20,462 bases of DNA from PUPG01 sp031323845. GTDB lineage: Bacteria > Bacteroidota > Bacteroidia > Bacteroidales > UBA7960. Below, in pieces: positions 5,748 through 14,427 of this stretch. Made by a program: the position numbers and the translations under genes. The notes beneath the pieces are model-generated. The model saw only the letters and a program-made list of their open reading frames with translations, was not told where the DNA came from and ran no database searches. Position 1 is the stretch's first letter, and every line of letters begins with the position of its first letter. The stretch lies in contig JAVIYP010000047.1 in the NCBI GenBank assembly GCA_031323845.1, positions 1 through 20,462 on the forward strand. Direction: 5' to 3'.

Positions 5748-7466
5748 CTAAGCCCTGATCACCTCCATCTGCTGACGGTACATTTTTGCGTACACGGCAT
5801 TGTCACGGAGGAGGGTTTTGTGTGTTCCGCGTTCGCTGATGCTTCCCTTGGTGATGACCAGGATCTGATCCATCCTGTCCATATCCAGGAGCCTGTGGGT
5901 AACGGTGAGCAGCGTCCTGTCGCCGAGAGTCTCCCACAGTATGTCCAGGATCTTCCGTTCGGTCCGGGCGTCCATATTGGCAGAAAGCTCATCGAACACC
6001 CATATGTTGCTCTTGCGGAGTAATGCACGCGCAAGGGCAAACAACTGCCGTTCCCCTCCTGACAGGCTCATGCCCTGGCTGCCCATAGCGGCGTCCAGGT
6101 TGCTGGCAAGAGCATCCAATCCCACTTTTTTCAGAATTTGCCGAAGCTGCAGATCGCCGGCCCGGGCATCCGCAAGCTGCAGGTTTTCCCTCACCGAACG
6201 GTTGAAAATGAAGGTGTCCTGGGAAACGACACTCAGGGCCGACCGGTAGGCATCTGGGTTGAGCTCCTGAAGAGGTACATCGTTTGCGTAGATGCCCCCT
6301 TCATCAGGCATCCAGAAGCCGCAGAGCAGGTTTATGACGGTGCTTTTTCCGCTTCCGGTCGGTCCCACAAGGGCTGTCCTGCTTCCCGGTCTCAGCTCAA
6401 GGCTGATGTCATCCAGAAAGTTCTGCTCTGGCTGGTAGGAGAATGAAACATGCCTGAAGGATATGCCCGGATGTCCTTGCAAATTCTTTTTGGATGGAAG
6501 GTGAGTGTCGTCAGCGGCATGTCCGTTCCGGGTCAGGGCGTTCAGCTTGTTTGATGCTTCCCGGAAGCCGTCGTGCTGCACAAAGGCGTTTGACAAACCC
6601 TGCAGGGCTTCAAAACTGCTGAAGACGCCCAGTATCATGGCCGCCAGCATCACGGCCTGCAGCTCTCCGCCCAGCACCAGCGGAATGGCCAGAAGCACTG
6701 TGGCAACACTGGCCAGGTTGGCCAGCAAGGTGTTCAGCCCTTCCACCAGTCCGGAAGTGGCTGCATTTTTATGCTGAACCTCGCTGATGTGATGCTGGAT
6801 GCTCCCAAATCCTTCGAGAACCTCCTTCTTTTTGCCGAGCCACAACACATCATGCAGCCCCTGTATCCTGTCTACCAGGAAAACGTTCATGCTTCCCCTT
6901 GCCTTGCGGTCTTTTTTTCCCGTTTCGCGGGAAAGGTAAGCAGCCAGGGCGGGCACCAGCAAACCATTCATCATAAAAATACAAAGAACAACCACCGCCA
7001 GGGTGCCGTCAATAAACAGCAGTACGCCAAAGGTGAGGGTGCAGATGATGGCGGCTACCATCACGGGGGCCATGATGCGCAGGTACACATTTTGCAGGGT
7101 CTCTATGTCGGAAATCATTGCGGTGAGCAGTTCGCCCGGGCGTTTTGTCATGAACCATTTTTCAGGGAAAGAATTCAGTTTCCTGTAGAAGGCCGTGCGG
7201 ATGTTCATCAGGATCTTAAAGGTAAGATCGTGCGATACCACGCGCTCAAAGTAGCGCACCACCGCCCTCGATATGCCAAAAAATCTGACAGCGGCGGTCA
7301 CCATAAACAGGTCAACGATCATCGGCCGTTCTGCCGCCCTTGAGATCAGGTAACCGGAAGAGGTCATCAGCCCGATGCCTGCCAGGATGGTGCCCGCAGC
7401 AAGCAAAACGGCCAGGGTCGCTTTGGCTTTGTGTGCCTTGAGGTATGTAAGCAGTGTGCCGGTCAT
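5748..7466 (-). CDS. cydC: CydC subunit of the CydDC ABC exporter
   Basis: This 572-residue half-transporter is the CydC subunit of the heterodimeric ABC exporter that moves cysteine/glutathione to the periplasm and is needed to assemble cytochrome bd. The membrane domain spans roughly residues 1-290, with helix pairs near 17-42, 130-180 and 245-285. The ATPase domain has Walker A GPTGSGKS (368-375), signature LSGGE (468-472), Walker B WVFDE (489-493) and the H-loop His in TVTHRLL. Length is normal for CydC. It should follow cydD closely, but an IS21 element now separates them, so its expression depends on read-through or on a promoter inside the IS. There is also an unexplained 30-codon frame just upstream. 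Confidence 0.92.
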   Translation of the reverse strand: MTGTLLTYLKAHKAKATLAVLLAAGTILAGIGLMTSSGYLISRAAERPMIVDLFMVTAAVRFFGISRAVVRYFERVVSHDLTFKILMNIRTAFYRKLNSFPEKWFMTKRPGELLTAMISDIETLQNVYLRIMAPVMVAAIICTLTFGVLLFIDGTLAVVVLCIFMMNGLLVPALAAYLSRETGKKDRKARGSMNVFLVDRIQGLHDVLWLGKKKEVLEGFGSIQHHISEVQHKNAATSGLVEGLNTLLANLASVATVLLAIPLVLGGELQAVMLAAMILGVFSSFEALQGLSNAFVQHDGFREASNKLNALTRNGHAADDTHLPSKKNLQGHPGISFRHVSFSYQPEQNFLDDISLELRPGSRTALVGPTGSGKSTVINLLCGFWMPDEGGIYANDVPLQELNPDAYRSALSVVSQDTFIFNRSVRENLQLADARAGDLQLRQILKKVGLDALASNLDAAMGSQGMSLSGGERQLFALARALLRKSNIWVFDELSANMDARTERKILDILWETLGDRTLLTVTHRLLDMDRMDQILVITKGSISERGTHKTLLRDNAVYAKMYRQQMEVIRA

Positions 7467-7492
7467 GGGCTGTGGTTTCTTTACTTTTTTCT

Positions 7493-7585
7493 TTATGACG
7501 ATGCAGTGTCGTGATACAGAATAACCTGGTATTCCGCTAAGGGGACTTTGCCGTGTATGCTGATCGTTACAGTCAGGGTTTCCAT
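7493..7585 (-). CDS. Possible 30-residue ORF between cydD and cydC
   Basis: This open frame begins METLTVTISIHGKVPL and ends after LYHDTASS, 26 bases before cydC. Before the IS21 insertion it would have begun shortly after the native cydD stop. It has no membrane segment, so it is not a CydX-type subunit. I do not recognise it. No strong ribosome-binding site is seen, and it may be chance; the unusually long cydD-cydC gap in an otherwise tight operon is the only support. Confidence 0.22.
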   Translation of the reverse strand: METLTVTISIHGKVPLAEYQVILYHDTASS

Positions 7586-7616
7586 GCTTCTATTACGTTT
7601 CATCGGTTATTCTGAA

Positions 7617-7663
7617 TATAGCGCTTAAATGGAGCCACCTGTAGCGGAGTAAATGGAGCCAGT
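7617..7663 (+). repeat. IS21 left-end repeats: two units
   Basis: Two copies of about 24 bases carry AAATGGAGCCA (TATAGCGCTTAAATGGAGCC then GTAGCGGAGTAAATGGAGCC). They are inverted relative to the four units at the right end and are presumed transposase binding sites. Confidence 0.75.
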
Positions 7664-7696
7664 GTCCCAGGCTGACAATTTGTTTTCAAAATTAGA

Positions 7697-8431
7697 TTAT
7701 TTTTTTGTATTTCGGACCCTCAATGAAGGTCCTTTTAATTCAATTCTGTGTGCATTTGCCATCAATCTGTCCATAATGGCATCGGCGAGTGTTGGTTCTC
7801 CTACATAATCATACCATTTAGCAATAGGGAGCTGAGAAGTCACAATGACCGCTTTACGCTGATAACAGTCTTCAAGAATTTGAAGCAACGCCAGCCTGGT
7901 GTTTGCATCCAAAGGCTGTATGCCAAAGTCATCCAGGATAATAAGACTGTTTTTCTCTATTTGGTTGATCAGCTTAATGAACGTTCCATCAATTTTAGCC
8001 ATGGATACTTTCTCAATAAACTTATTCATGCCAAGGTAAATGGTTCTGATTCCCAGATGACAGGCTTGTCTGCCCAATGCGCATGCCAGATAGCTTTTGC
8101 CGGTTCCGGTTTTTCCTGTGATTAAGATATTCTCTGCCCTTTTGACAAAGCTACAGTCAGCCACCTTGAGCAATGCCTCTTTGCTTAGGTTACGCTCCGG
8201 TGTGCAGGTAACCTCCTCCAGGGAGGAGTGATAGCGAAGCTTACTTGTTTTTAAATACATAATTGTTTTTTTTTGCTGCCTGTCCTGCCATTCTGCTTCA
8301 GCAAGGCGAGCCATGAACTGGTTCAAGTCGGGTTGTTGGTGTGTCAGTGACTCGGATACAGTCTTGTATACACCAGCCATGCCATGCAGCTTCATCTTTT
8401 CGAGTTGGTCTATTGTTGCTTGTACATTCAT
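7697..8431 (-). CDS. istB: IstB, IS21-family AAA+ ATPase helper
   Basis: IstB is the ATP-dependent helper that assembles on target DNA and stimulates the IstA transposase. The 244-residue protein starts MNVQATIDQLEKMKLHGMAG, the normal IstB N-terminal helix. The AAA+ core has Walker A GKTGTGKS (near residues 107-114), Walker B SLIILDDFG, and the sensor region VIVTSQLP then WYDYVGEPTLADAIMDRL. It is full length. It starts 16 bases after the istA stop, the usual operon order. Confidence 0.95.
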   Translation of the reverse strand: MNVQATIDQLEKMKLHGMAGVYKTVSESLTHQQPDLNQFMARLAEAEWQDRQQKKTIMYLKTSKLRYHSSLEEVTCTPERNLSKEALLKVADCSFVKRAENILITGKTGTGKSYLACALGRQACHLGIRTIYLGMNKFIEKVSMAKIDGTFIKLINQIEKNSLIILDDFGIQPLDANTRLALLQILEDCYQRKAVIVTSQLPIAKWYDYVGEPTLADAIMDRLMANAHRIELKGPSLRVRNTKK

Positions 8432-8447
8432 AAATGGTTGTTTTTGA

Positions 8448-10007
8448 TTAATTATATGCAGAGGCTCCCCGGATGTTGTTATGCTCTGGAAGGGTTATCG
8501 TAGGATTGGTGTCTATGCTCACTGTGTCCAGCTCTTTTTCAAGGATTCTTTTAATCATAATATAGGATACCACAGGACTGGCTATTGCCCTGCTGCAAGC
8601 TGCTTCAATACGAGTCGATGGATATTTCCTAACTAAGGAAATTATTCCGGCACAAGAGCTATAAGTCTGTTGTACAAATAATTTCGATGACAGTATTCGT
8701 GTTACCGCTTCTTTAGTTGCAGGACCTATATATGCAGCTTTACGCAGATAATAATCAGCGTTGTATTCCTGGCTGCGCCGATAGGCACGGTGATGCTCAG
8801 GCATATGATCGGGGTTGGTAGTGTAGCCTCCCCGGACATAACTCCTGGAATGAAACGCAACACGATCAAAGCCAATATAAACCTCAACGGTCTGGTAATC
8901 GTAAATGATGGCTGCCTTGTAACCAATGTACTGATGAGGAATGCTGTAAAAGTGTTGTTCGGGCGATATTTGTGTATGATAGGTAGAGTTGACCTTAAAG
9001 TCTTTCCGGAACTTAAACAAAAACGGATCCCGGGGTAGTGGACGAAGCATTTGTTTTTCCTCCATCAAAAAACGGTCATTGCGGCTATATGGGTGTCCTT
9101 GCATTGGCTTGTTATTGTGCTCTTCCAAAAGCTCTAATATGCGTGTATTCAAAGCTTCCAGGGAATAAAACACTTCGTTACGCAGACGTGCATATACTCG
9201 TTGGTAAACAATGTTCACGTGAGATTCTACATGAGCTTTGTCTTTAGGCTTAGCTACCCGGGTGGCAGTTAGTTCGGTCTGATAATGCAACCCCCACTGG
9301 ATGGTGGCATCGTTAAATGTAGGTTCATAACGATTGGCACGTTTTACCCACTGACGCATATTGTCACTTTTAACGCTTTCGGTAATACCACCAAAATAGT
9401 CAACAGCACGGTTTAATCCATAATAGAAAGCTTCCTGGCGGGCATCATGCAGGGCGATAGCAAAGGTCTTGCCACTAAAGGGTAAGGTGCAAACTAACAC
9501 CGGACAACTTCTACGCTCCCCCGTGCGCTTGTCTGTAATATGAAGTGGATCTCCGGCAAAATCAACCTGCATTTCCCTGCCGGCAAAATGCTGGTTATGG
9601 AAAGAGGGCTTGCGATTGCTTATGTATTGGTTCAGGTATTTTTTAAACTGCGTATACCCATAACCACCAGGGAAGTCACTTCGGTATTCTTCCCATAAAA
9701 GATGCTTGGTTACCCCGGTTCGCTTCAATTCTTTGGCATATACCGGTAGTAACGGCTCAAGGCTACAGAACCTTTCATCCTTGCCCGTTTCTTTGTTAGG
9801 AGGCGATAATAATGCAGATAAAGCCGCATCATCAAGCTCTAAAAGGGACTGACAAGATTGACCAGTGCGCTTAATCTGTTCAAGATACATGGACACAATG
9901 TTGCGCCCCATTTTCATCTCTTTACTGATCTTGCGCTGGGAAAGACCCCTGGTTGTTAATTGAATGAGTTTTCTAATACGTAACATGCTGACCTTTTTGT
10001 TTGCCAT
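8448..10007 (-). CDS. istA: IstA, IS21-family DDE transposase
   Basis: IstA is the 519-residue transposase of the IS21 element. An N-terminal helix-turn-helix is visible (MLRIRKLIQLTTRGLSQRKI, then SKEMKMGRNIVSMYL). The rve catalytic core follows: MQVDFAGDPL holds the first Asp, VKSDNMRQWV the second, and KDKAHVESHVN the Glu. The C-terminal part (YSIPHQYIGYKAAIIYDYQT, VEVYIG) is the usual Mu-transposase-like barrel. No frameshift was found, and with istB intact the element may be active. It reads in the same direction as the cyd operon it interrupts. Confidence 0.95.
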   Translation of the reverse strand: MANKKVSMLRIRKLIQLTTRGLSQRKISKEMKMGRNIVSMYLEQIKRTGQSCQSLLELDDAALSALLSPPNKETGKDERFCSLEPLLPVYAKELKRTGVTKHLLWEEYRSDFPGGYGYTQFKKYLNQYISNRKPSFHNQHFAGREMQVDFAGDPLHITDKRTGERRSCPVLVCTLPFSGKTFAIALHDARQEAFYYGLNRAVDYFGGITESVKSDNMRQWVKRANRYEPTFNDATIQWGLHYQTELTATRVAKPKDKAHVESHVNIVYQRVYARLRNEVFYSLEALNTRILELLEEHNNKPMQGHPYSRNDRFLMEEKQMLRPLPRDPFLFKFRKDFKVNSTYHTQISPEQHFYSIPHQYIGYKAAIIYDYQTVEVYIGFDRVAFHSRSYVRGGYTTNPDHMPEHHRAYRRSQEYNADYYLRKAAYIGPATKEAVTRILSSKLFVQQTYSSCAGIISLVRKYPSTRIEAACSRAIASPVVSYIMIKRILEKELDTVSIDTNPTITLPEHNNIRGASAYN

Positions 10008-10060
10008 AAAACCCTCTGTTTGGTGAATATGACACCAAAACTAAGTGGTTTATGGGTTAG

Positions 10061-11926
10061 TCAGCCCGGAAGAAAAAGTGGCTCCATTTGGAGCGATACG
10101 AGTGGCTCCGTTTGGTGCGCTACGGGTGGCTCCATTTGGAGCGATACGGGTGGCTCCGTTTGGTGCGCTATAGTCATTCCGAGTGTTGCGAGGAAGCTGT
10201 GATACAACCCCCTTTTGCTGATCAGTTCATGATGGTTTCCTCTTTCAGCGATCCTGCCTTTATCGAACACCAGGATATGATCTGCATGGCGCACCGTTCT
10301 CAGCCGGTGTGCAATAACGAGGGTTGTCCGCCCCTTTGCCGCGCCCAGGCTTGCTCCGGTTACCTTCTGTTCGCTTTCGGGATCCAGGTATGATGTCGGT
10401 TCATCCAGGATAAGCAATGGGGCATTCCTGAGCAGCGCACGTGCCAGGGCCAGGCGTTGCTTCTCCCCGCCGCTGAGTCTCGATGCGTTGTCGCTCAGTA
10501 TGGTCTGATAACCGTTGGGCATTCCGGTGATGAATTCATAGGCACCGGCCTGCCTGGCTGCCTCCCTTACTTCATCCATGCCGGCTGAGGGTCTTGCCAT
10601 GAGCAGGTTGTCCAGTATGCTTCCGTTGAAAAACCGGGGATGCTGTGACACAAAGGCGACGTTGGATCGCCATACATCGGGGTCCATGTCGAAGACACGT
10701 TGCCCGTCAGCCTGAATGGTGCCCTTGTCAGGACGGATATAGCCCAGCAGCAGGTGCACAAAGGTTGTTTTTCCTGAACCGCTCGGCCCGACAATAGCCG
10801 TTAGCCTGCCGGCAGGCAGGGTGCAGCTCAGTTCGCTGATGGCTGAATTTTTTTGCCCGGGATAAGTGTATTGCAGACCGTTACAACGAATCTCCGGTGC
10901 ACTGCCGGAAGGCAACTGTGCTGTGCTTGTATGTTTGCGTTGCTCCGGCATGTCAATAACACTGAAAATCTCCGTGGCGGCTGCACTGCCTTCCATCCCC
11001 GTGTGGTGGTGTTGCCCCAATGCCCTGAACGGCAGGTAAAATTCAGGTGCAAGCAACAGCATAAAAAGTCCCGGCTGAAAACTCATCATCCCTTCAATCA
11101 GCCTGATGCCTACCTGTACGGCCACCAGGGCTATGCTGATGCTGGCGGCCAGTTCGAGCACCATTCCCGACAAAAAAGCCACTTTCAACACCCGCATGGT
11201 GATGATCCTGAAGCCATTGCTGCTGTCCGCAATCCGTTCCGACTCCATTTCGCTAACCCCGAACAGCTTCAGGGTTTTCAGTCCCTGTATGGCATCCAGA
11301 AAACCGGCCGACAGCCGGCTGAGCGACATCCATTGGTCGTGGCTGATCTTCCGGGCATAAGTGCCGATCAGCCACATAAAAAAAACGATCAGCGGGCCGG
11401 TGATCAGCAGCACCAGTGCGCTGGGCCAGTCGAGGTAAAAGGCGAAAAGAATGATTGCCGTGGGAAGGATGGCAATGTGAACCAGGGAGGGGATGTAGTG
11501 GGTAAAGTAGTCTTCCAGTTTTTCAGTGCCCTCCGTCAGCATATTTATAAGACCTCCTGTTTTTTCGGCCCGGGTGAATAATGGTCCGAGCGCCACTATT
11601 TTGGCGAATGCCTGCTGTTTTATGGCGGACTTGAGGAGCACTGATTTTTGGCGGGCCAGTCGTTCACGGAACCAGCTCAGGACGCTTCTCAGGAGAATAC
11701 ATCCCACAAAAACCACAATTAAAAGCATGCCGGGTGGCCGGTGATGCGTGACAACCTCCGCAACAATCAGGCTGAGGCTGAACATCTGGATGATGACAGT
11801 TACGGTCAGCAGGAAGCTCAGCCCCGCACTGATCCCCAAATATGCGGGAACACCCGCCGCGTAGCTGAGAAGCCTGCGATGGGTGTGCCCGTGTATTTCT
11901 GACTTGCTGGATGATCTGTTTTTCAC
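10061..11926 (-). CDS. cydD: CydD subunit of the CydDC ABC exporter, C-terminus altered by IS21
   Basis: CydD pairs with CydC in the ABC exporter of cysteine/glutathione required for cytochrome bd assembly. The membrane domain covers residues 20-300. The ATPase domain has Walker A GPSGSGKTT (380-388), signature LSGGE (484-488), Walker B LLILDEP (504-510) and the H-loop in VIAHRLR. The gene lies 24 bases after cydB. The native end is lost: after LATLGMT (to residue 585) the frame enters the IS21 right end and adds AHQTEPPV, SLQMEPPV, AHQTEPLV, SLQMEPLF and LPG before stopping at 10061. Without the IS the protein would end LATLGITDET at 588 residues instead of 621. All catalytic motifs are intact, so activity may survive. 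Confidence 0.92.
   Translation of the reverse strand: MKNRSSSKSEIHGHTHRRLLSYAAGVPAYLGISAGLSFLLTVTVIIQMFSLSLIVAEVVTHHRPPGMLLIVVFVGCILLRSVLSWFRERLARQKSVLLKSAIKQQAFAKIVALGPLFTRAEKTGGLINMLTEGTEKLEDYFTHYIPSLVHIAILPTAIILFAFYLDWPSALVLLITGPLIVFFMWLIGTYARKISHDQWMSLSRLSAGFLDAIQGLKTLKLFGVSEMESERIADSSNGFRIITMRVLKVAFLSGMVLELAASISIALVAVQVGIRLIEGMMSFQPGLFMLLLAPEFYLPFRALGQHHHTGMEGSAAATEIFSVIDMPEQRKHTSTAQLPSGSAPEIRCNGLQYTYPGQKNSAISELSCTLPAGRLTAIVGPSGSGKTTFVHLLLGYIRPDKGTIQADGQRVFDMDPDVWRSNVAFVSQHPRFFNGSILDNLLMARPSAGMDEVREAARQAGAYEFITGMPNGYQTILSDNASRLSGGEKQRLALARALLRNAPLLILDEPTSYLDPESEQKVTGASLGAAKGRTTLVIAHRLRTVRHADHILVFDKGRIAERGNHHELISKRGLYHSFLATLGMTIAHQTEPPVSLQMEPPVAHQTEPLVSLQMEPLFLPG
10077..10172 (-). repeat. 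IS21 right-end array: four 24-bp tandem units
   Basis: Four 24-bp units lie back to back at 10077, 10101, 10125 and 10149. Two alternating versions occur, one with CTCCATTTGGAGCGATACG and one with CTCCGTTTGGTGCGCTA. They are the multiple terminal repeats of IS21 elements, presumed IstA binding sites. Because the unit length is a multiple of three, cydD translation passes through them as four 8-residue repeats. Confidence 0.85.
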
Positions 11927-11950
11927 CGGTATCAGGTTGCCCCGGCAGGA

Positions 11951-12967
11951 TTAATCCTCACGGGGTATGGCATCTCTTGTTATTCGTTTGCTGAACACAT
12001 AATAGCTCCAACCCTGGTAAGCGAGCACTATGGGGACAAAGAATAGGGCAACGATCGACATGATGCGCAGCGTCAGTTGGCTCGATGATGCATTGTAGAC
12101 CGTCAGGCTGTATGCCGGATCCAGCGATGAAGGCATCACGTTGGGAAACAGTCCGTAGAAGACCACCGAGGCACCCAGGAGTATTGTTGCTGCCATCGCT
12201 GCAAAAGCATAGCCCTGCATCTTCATCCTGATAAAGACAAAGCAGGCAATAAAGCTCAGTATGGCCAGGGTGGGGAAGGTGCCGGGCACGAGACCCAGTC
12301 CTTCAAACAGGGTGGTGTTCCAGTATCCCAATATGGCAAAAAGTGCGGTAATGGCCGCGATGGGCACCCAAAGACTGTGGGCGATCTTTTCGACCCGTTG
12401 CTTCATGGCGTCGGTGGTTCTCAGGCTCAGAAACAATGCCCCGTGCAGCACGAACAGCAGCACCACCACCACTCCGCCAAGCAAAGCGTAGGGGTTAAGG
12501 ATGTGCAGCAGGTTGCCCGTAAAGTTCATGTCCGCACCGATGGGCAGGCCCTGTACGATATTTGTGAAAGCAACGCCCCACAACAGCGCCGGGATAAGGC
12601 TGCCCCAGAAGATAAACTGGTCGAAGGTACGGCGCCACCACCGCTCTTTCTTTTTGCTGCGGAATTCAAATCCCACCGCTCGCAGGATGAGGGCGAGCAA
12701 CATCAGGAAGAGGGGGATGTAGAAGCCGCTGAACAGGGTGGCATACCAGTGCGGGAAGGCGGCAAACATTGCCCCGCCCGCTGTGATCAGCCATACTTCG
12801 TTGGCATCCCAGAACGGACCGATGGTGTTGATCACTACCCTGCGGTCGGTGTCGTCTTTGCTTATAAACGGCATCAGAATGCCAACACCAAAATCAAATC
12901 CTTCGAGAATGAAATAGCCGATGAACAAAATGGCTATCAGTATAAACCATATAAGTTGAAAATCCAT
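11951..12967 (-). CDS. cydB: Cytochrome bd quinol oxidase subunit II
   Basis: CydB is the second large membrane subunit of cytochrome bd, which oxidises quinol and reduces oxygen to water with high affinity. The 338-residue protein shows the family hallmarks: YFILEGFDFGVGILMPF at 18-34, and GPFWDANEVWLITAGG at 50-65, followed by FAAFPHWYATLFSGFY. About eight to nine transmembrane helices are evident. The gene starts 34 bases after the cydA stop and is followed by cydD after 24 bases, so the four cyd genes were built as one operon. Confidence 0.95.
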   Translation of the reverse strand: MDFQLIWFILIAILFIGYFILEGFDFGVGILMPFISKDDTDRRVVINTIGPFWDANEVWLITAGGAMFAAFPHWYATLFSGFYIPLFLMLLALILRAVGFEFRSKKKERWWRRTFDQFIFWGSLIPALLWGVAFTNIVQGLPIGADMNFTGNLLHILNPYALLGGVVVVLLFVLHGALFLSLRTTDAMKQRVEKIAHSLWVPIAAITALFAILGYWNTTLFEGLGLVPGTFPTLAILSFIACFVFIRMKMQGYAFAAMAATILLGASVVFYGLFPNVMPSSLDPAYSLTVYNASSSQLTLRIMSIVALFFVPIVLAYQGWSYYVFSKRITRDAIPRED

Positions 12968-13001
12968 GGCGAATATGTTTTATGTTTTTGAATGAACCGG
13001 T

Positions 13002-14363
13002 TTAATAAGCATGTATCATGGTATCTTTATCCTCAGGCACACCGGGTTTTGCAAAACGGTGCACGAGGTAAACCGCCACGGCGGCAAGCAGGCCGTATAC
13101 CAGGGTGAAGACGATGGTTGTCAGAAGCATTGATCCGCTGCTCACGTTGGGTGAAACTCCGTCGCGGGTGAACATCAGTCCGTAAACCACCCAGGGCTGT
13201 CTTCCTATTTCCGTTACTATCCAGCCCAGTGAATTGGCCAGCAGCGGCAAAAACATGACTATAGTGCCTATTTTCAGGTAGAGCCGGCTGTGTTCCAGTT
13301 GGTTCCTCCACCAAAGCACCAGTCCGGCAATCGAATACAGGATAAACAGCATGCCCAGTCCGACCATCAGCCGGAAGCTCCAGTAAACAATGGCCACCGG
13401 CGGCACATAGTTGCCGGGACCATAGGCTTCTTCATACTCCTGCTGCAGGTCTTTCATCCCCTTTACTTCGCTGGTGGTGTTGTTATAGGCCAGCACGGAA
13501 AGCATGTAGGGGAGTCGCAGCTCCCGCCTGGTGGTTTGGTTTTCCTGGTCAATGAGGGCAAACAACGAGAAGCTTGCCGGTTGTTCAGACTCCCAAAGTC
13601 CTTCCATGGCTGCCATTTTCATTGGCTGATGCTTGACGGTGTGTTGTGCCTGCGTATGACCTGTGGTGGCTACCAGGAGTGAGGAAACGGCGGTAAACAC
13701 CAGGGCAATGCGTGCGGATTTTGTAAAAACCTCCACCTGGTTTTTGCGCAGTATCTGCCAGGCACTGATGCCGAACATGAATAATCCGCCGGTAACAAAG
13801 GCTGCTATAATTGTATGCTGCGCCATCACCAGCATCTGTTCGTTCAGCAGAATGGCAACAAAATCGGCGAGTTCCGCACGGCCGTCATTCAGTACATAGC
13901 CGACCGGAACCTGCATCCAGGCGTTGGCAATGATGATCCACAGGGCCGACAAATTAGAGCCCAGGGCTACCAGCCATATACTCAGCAGGTGTACGCCCCT
14001 GGGAAGCCTGCCCCAGCCAAACAGCCAGACGGCAATAAAGGTTGATTCCAGGAAAAAAGCCAGCAGGGCTTCAATGGCCAGCGGGATGCCGAAAATATCA
14101 CCGACAAACCTGGAGTATTCCGACCAGGCCATCCCAAACTGAAACTCAAGTACGATCCCGGTCACCACTCCCAGGGCAAAAATGATGACGAACAGCTTAC
14201 CGAAATACTTGGTCAGTAACTTGTAATGGTCGCTGTTGGTCCGGTAGTAAAAGGTGTGCAGTATAGCCGTCAGCACTGCCAGCCCCATAGTGAGGGGACT
14301 GAAAAAAAAGTGATACACGGTGGTAATTCCAAACTGCCACCTGGCGATCTCTAAAACTTCCAT
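13002..14363 (-). CDS. cydA: Cytochrome bd quinol oxidase subunit I
   Basis: CydA is the haem-bearing subunit of cytochrome bd. Key residues, matched to E. coli by motif, are present: His18 (VYHFFF) and His183 (MAQHTI) for two haems, Met333 with Arg331 (YWSFRLM) for haem b558, Glu98 and Glu106 (AIEALLAFFLES), and the GRQPW block at 387-391. The quinol-loop motif QPMKMAAMEGLWE keeps Lys249 and Glu254. At 453 residues it lacks the long Q-loop insertion, so it is the short-loop type. I chose ATG at 14363; a TTG six bases upstream is also in frame. It is the first gene of cydABDC, and a TAAATTTG box lies 64 bases upstream. Confidence 0.96.
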   Translation of the reverse strand: MEVLEIARWQFGITTVYHFFFSPLTMGLAVLTAILHTFYYRTNSDHYKLLTKYFGKLFVIIFALGVVTGIVLEFQFGMAWSEYSRFVGDIFGIPLAIEALLAFFLESTFIAVWLFGWGRLPRGVHLLSIWLVALGSNLSALWIIIANAWMQVPVGYVLNDGRAELADFVAILLNEQMLVMAQHTIIAAFVTGGLFMFGISAWQILRKNQVEVFTKSARIALVFTAVSSLLVATTGHTQAQHTVKHQPMKMAAMEGLWESEQPASFSLFALIDQENQTTRRELRLPYMLSVLAYNNTTSEVKGMKDLQQEYEEAYGPGNYVPPVAIVYWSFRLMVGLGMLFILYSIAGLVLWWRNQLEHSRLYLKIGTIVMFLPLLANSLGWIVTEIGRQPWVVYGLMFTRDGVSPNVSSGSMLLTTIVFTLVYGLLAAVAVYLVHRFAKPGVPEDKDTMIHAY

Positions 14364-14427
14364 AAGCAAGGGCTTTTTGTTTGTTATTGTTCACAAAGAA
14401 TTGACAAATGCAGGTATGTTGAAAAGA

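Larger units (their letters stand above)
7613..10176 (-). mobile_element. IS21-family insertion sequence inserted in cydD
   Basis: This 2564-bp element carries istA and istB on the minus strand. The ends are TGAATATAGCGC at 7613 and GCGCTATAGTCA at 10176, inverted copies apart from one base. IS21 ends contain several internal transposase-binding repeats. Here the right end has four 24-bp units (10077-10172) and the left end two (7617-7663), built around GGAGCCACC. The flanks share ATTC (7609-7612 and 10176-10179, the A shared with the end), a 4-bp target duplication. Excising the element restores the cydD reading frame to a natural stop, which confirms the insertion point. Confidence 0.88.

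Noticed and set aside
6771..7343. A 190-codon open frame opposite cydC
   Set aside because: It is antisense to an intact cydC and has no recognisable domain, so it is a shadow of the high-GC coding strand.
7493..7585. The small frame between cydD and cydC as a CydX subunit
   Set aside because: CydX-type subunits are single membrane helices, and this peptide has no hydrophobic stretch. It is kept only as an unexplained ORF.
10077..10172. A regular array of four short repeats that could be read as a CRISPR
   Set aside because: The units are contiguous 24-mers with no spacers and lie at the end of an IS21 element, where multiple terminal repeats are expected.
10853..11581. A 242-codon open frame opposite cydD
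   Set aside because: It is antisense to the well-supported CydD ATPase and membrane domain, and its composition (many His, Gln, Arg) is that of a shadow frame.
12377..12991. A 204-codon open frame opposite cydB
   Set aside because: It is antisense to cydB, His/Gln-rich with no family, so it is a shadow frame.
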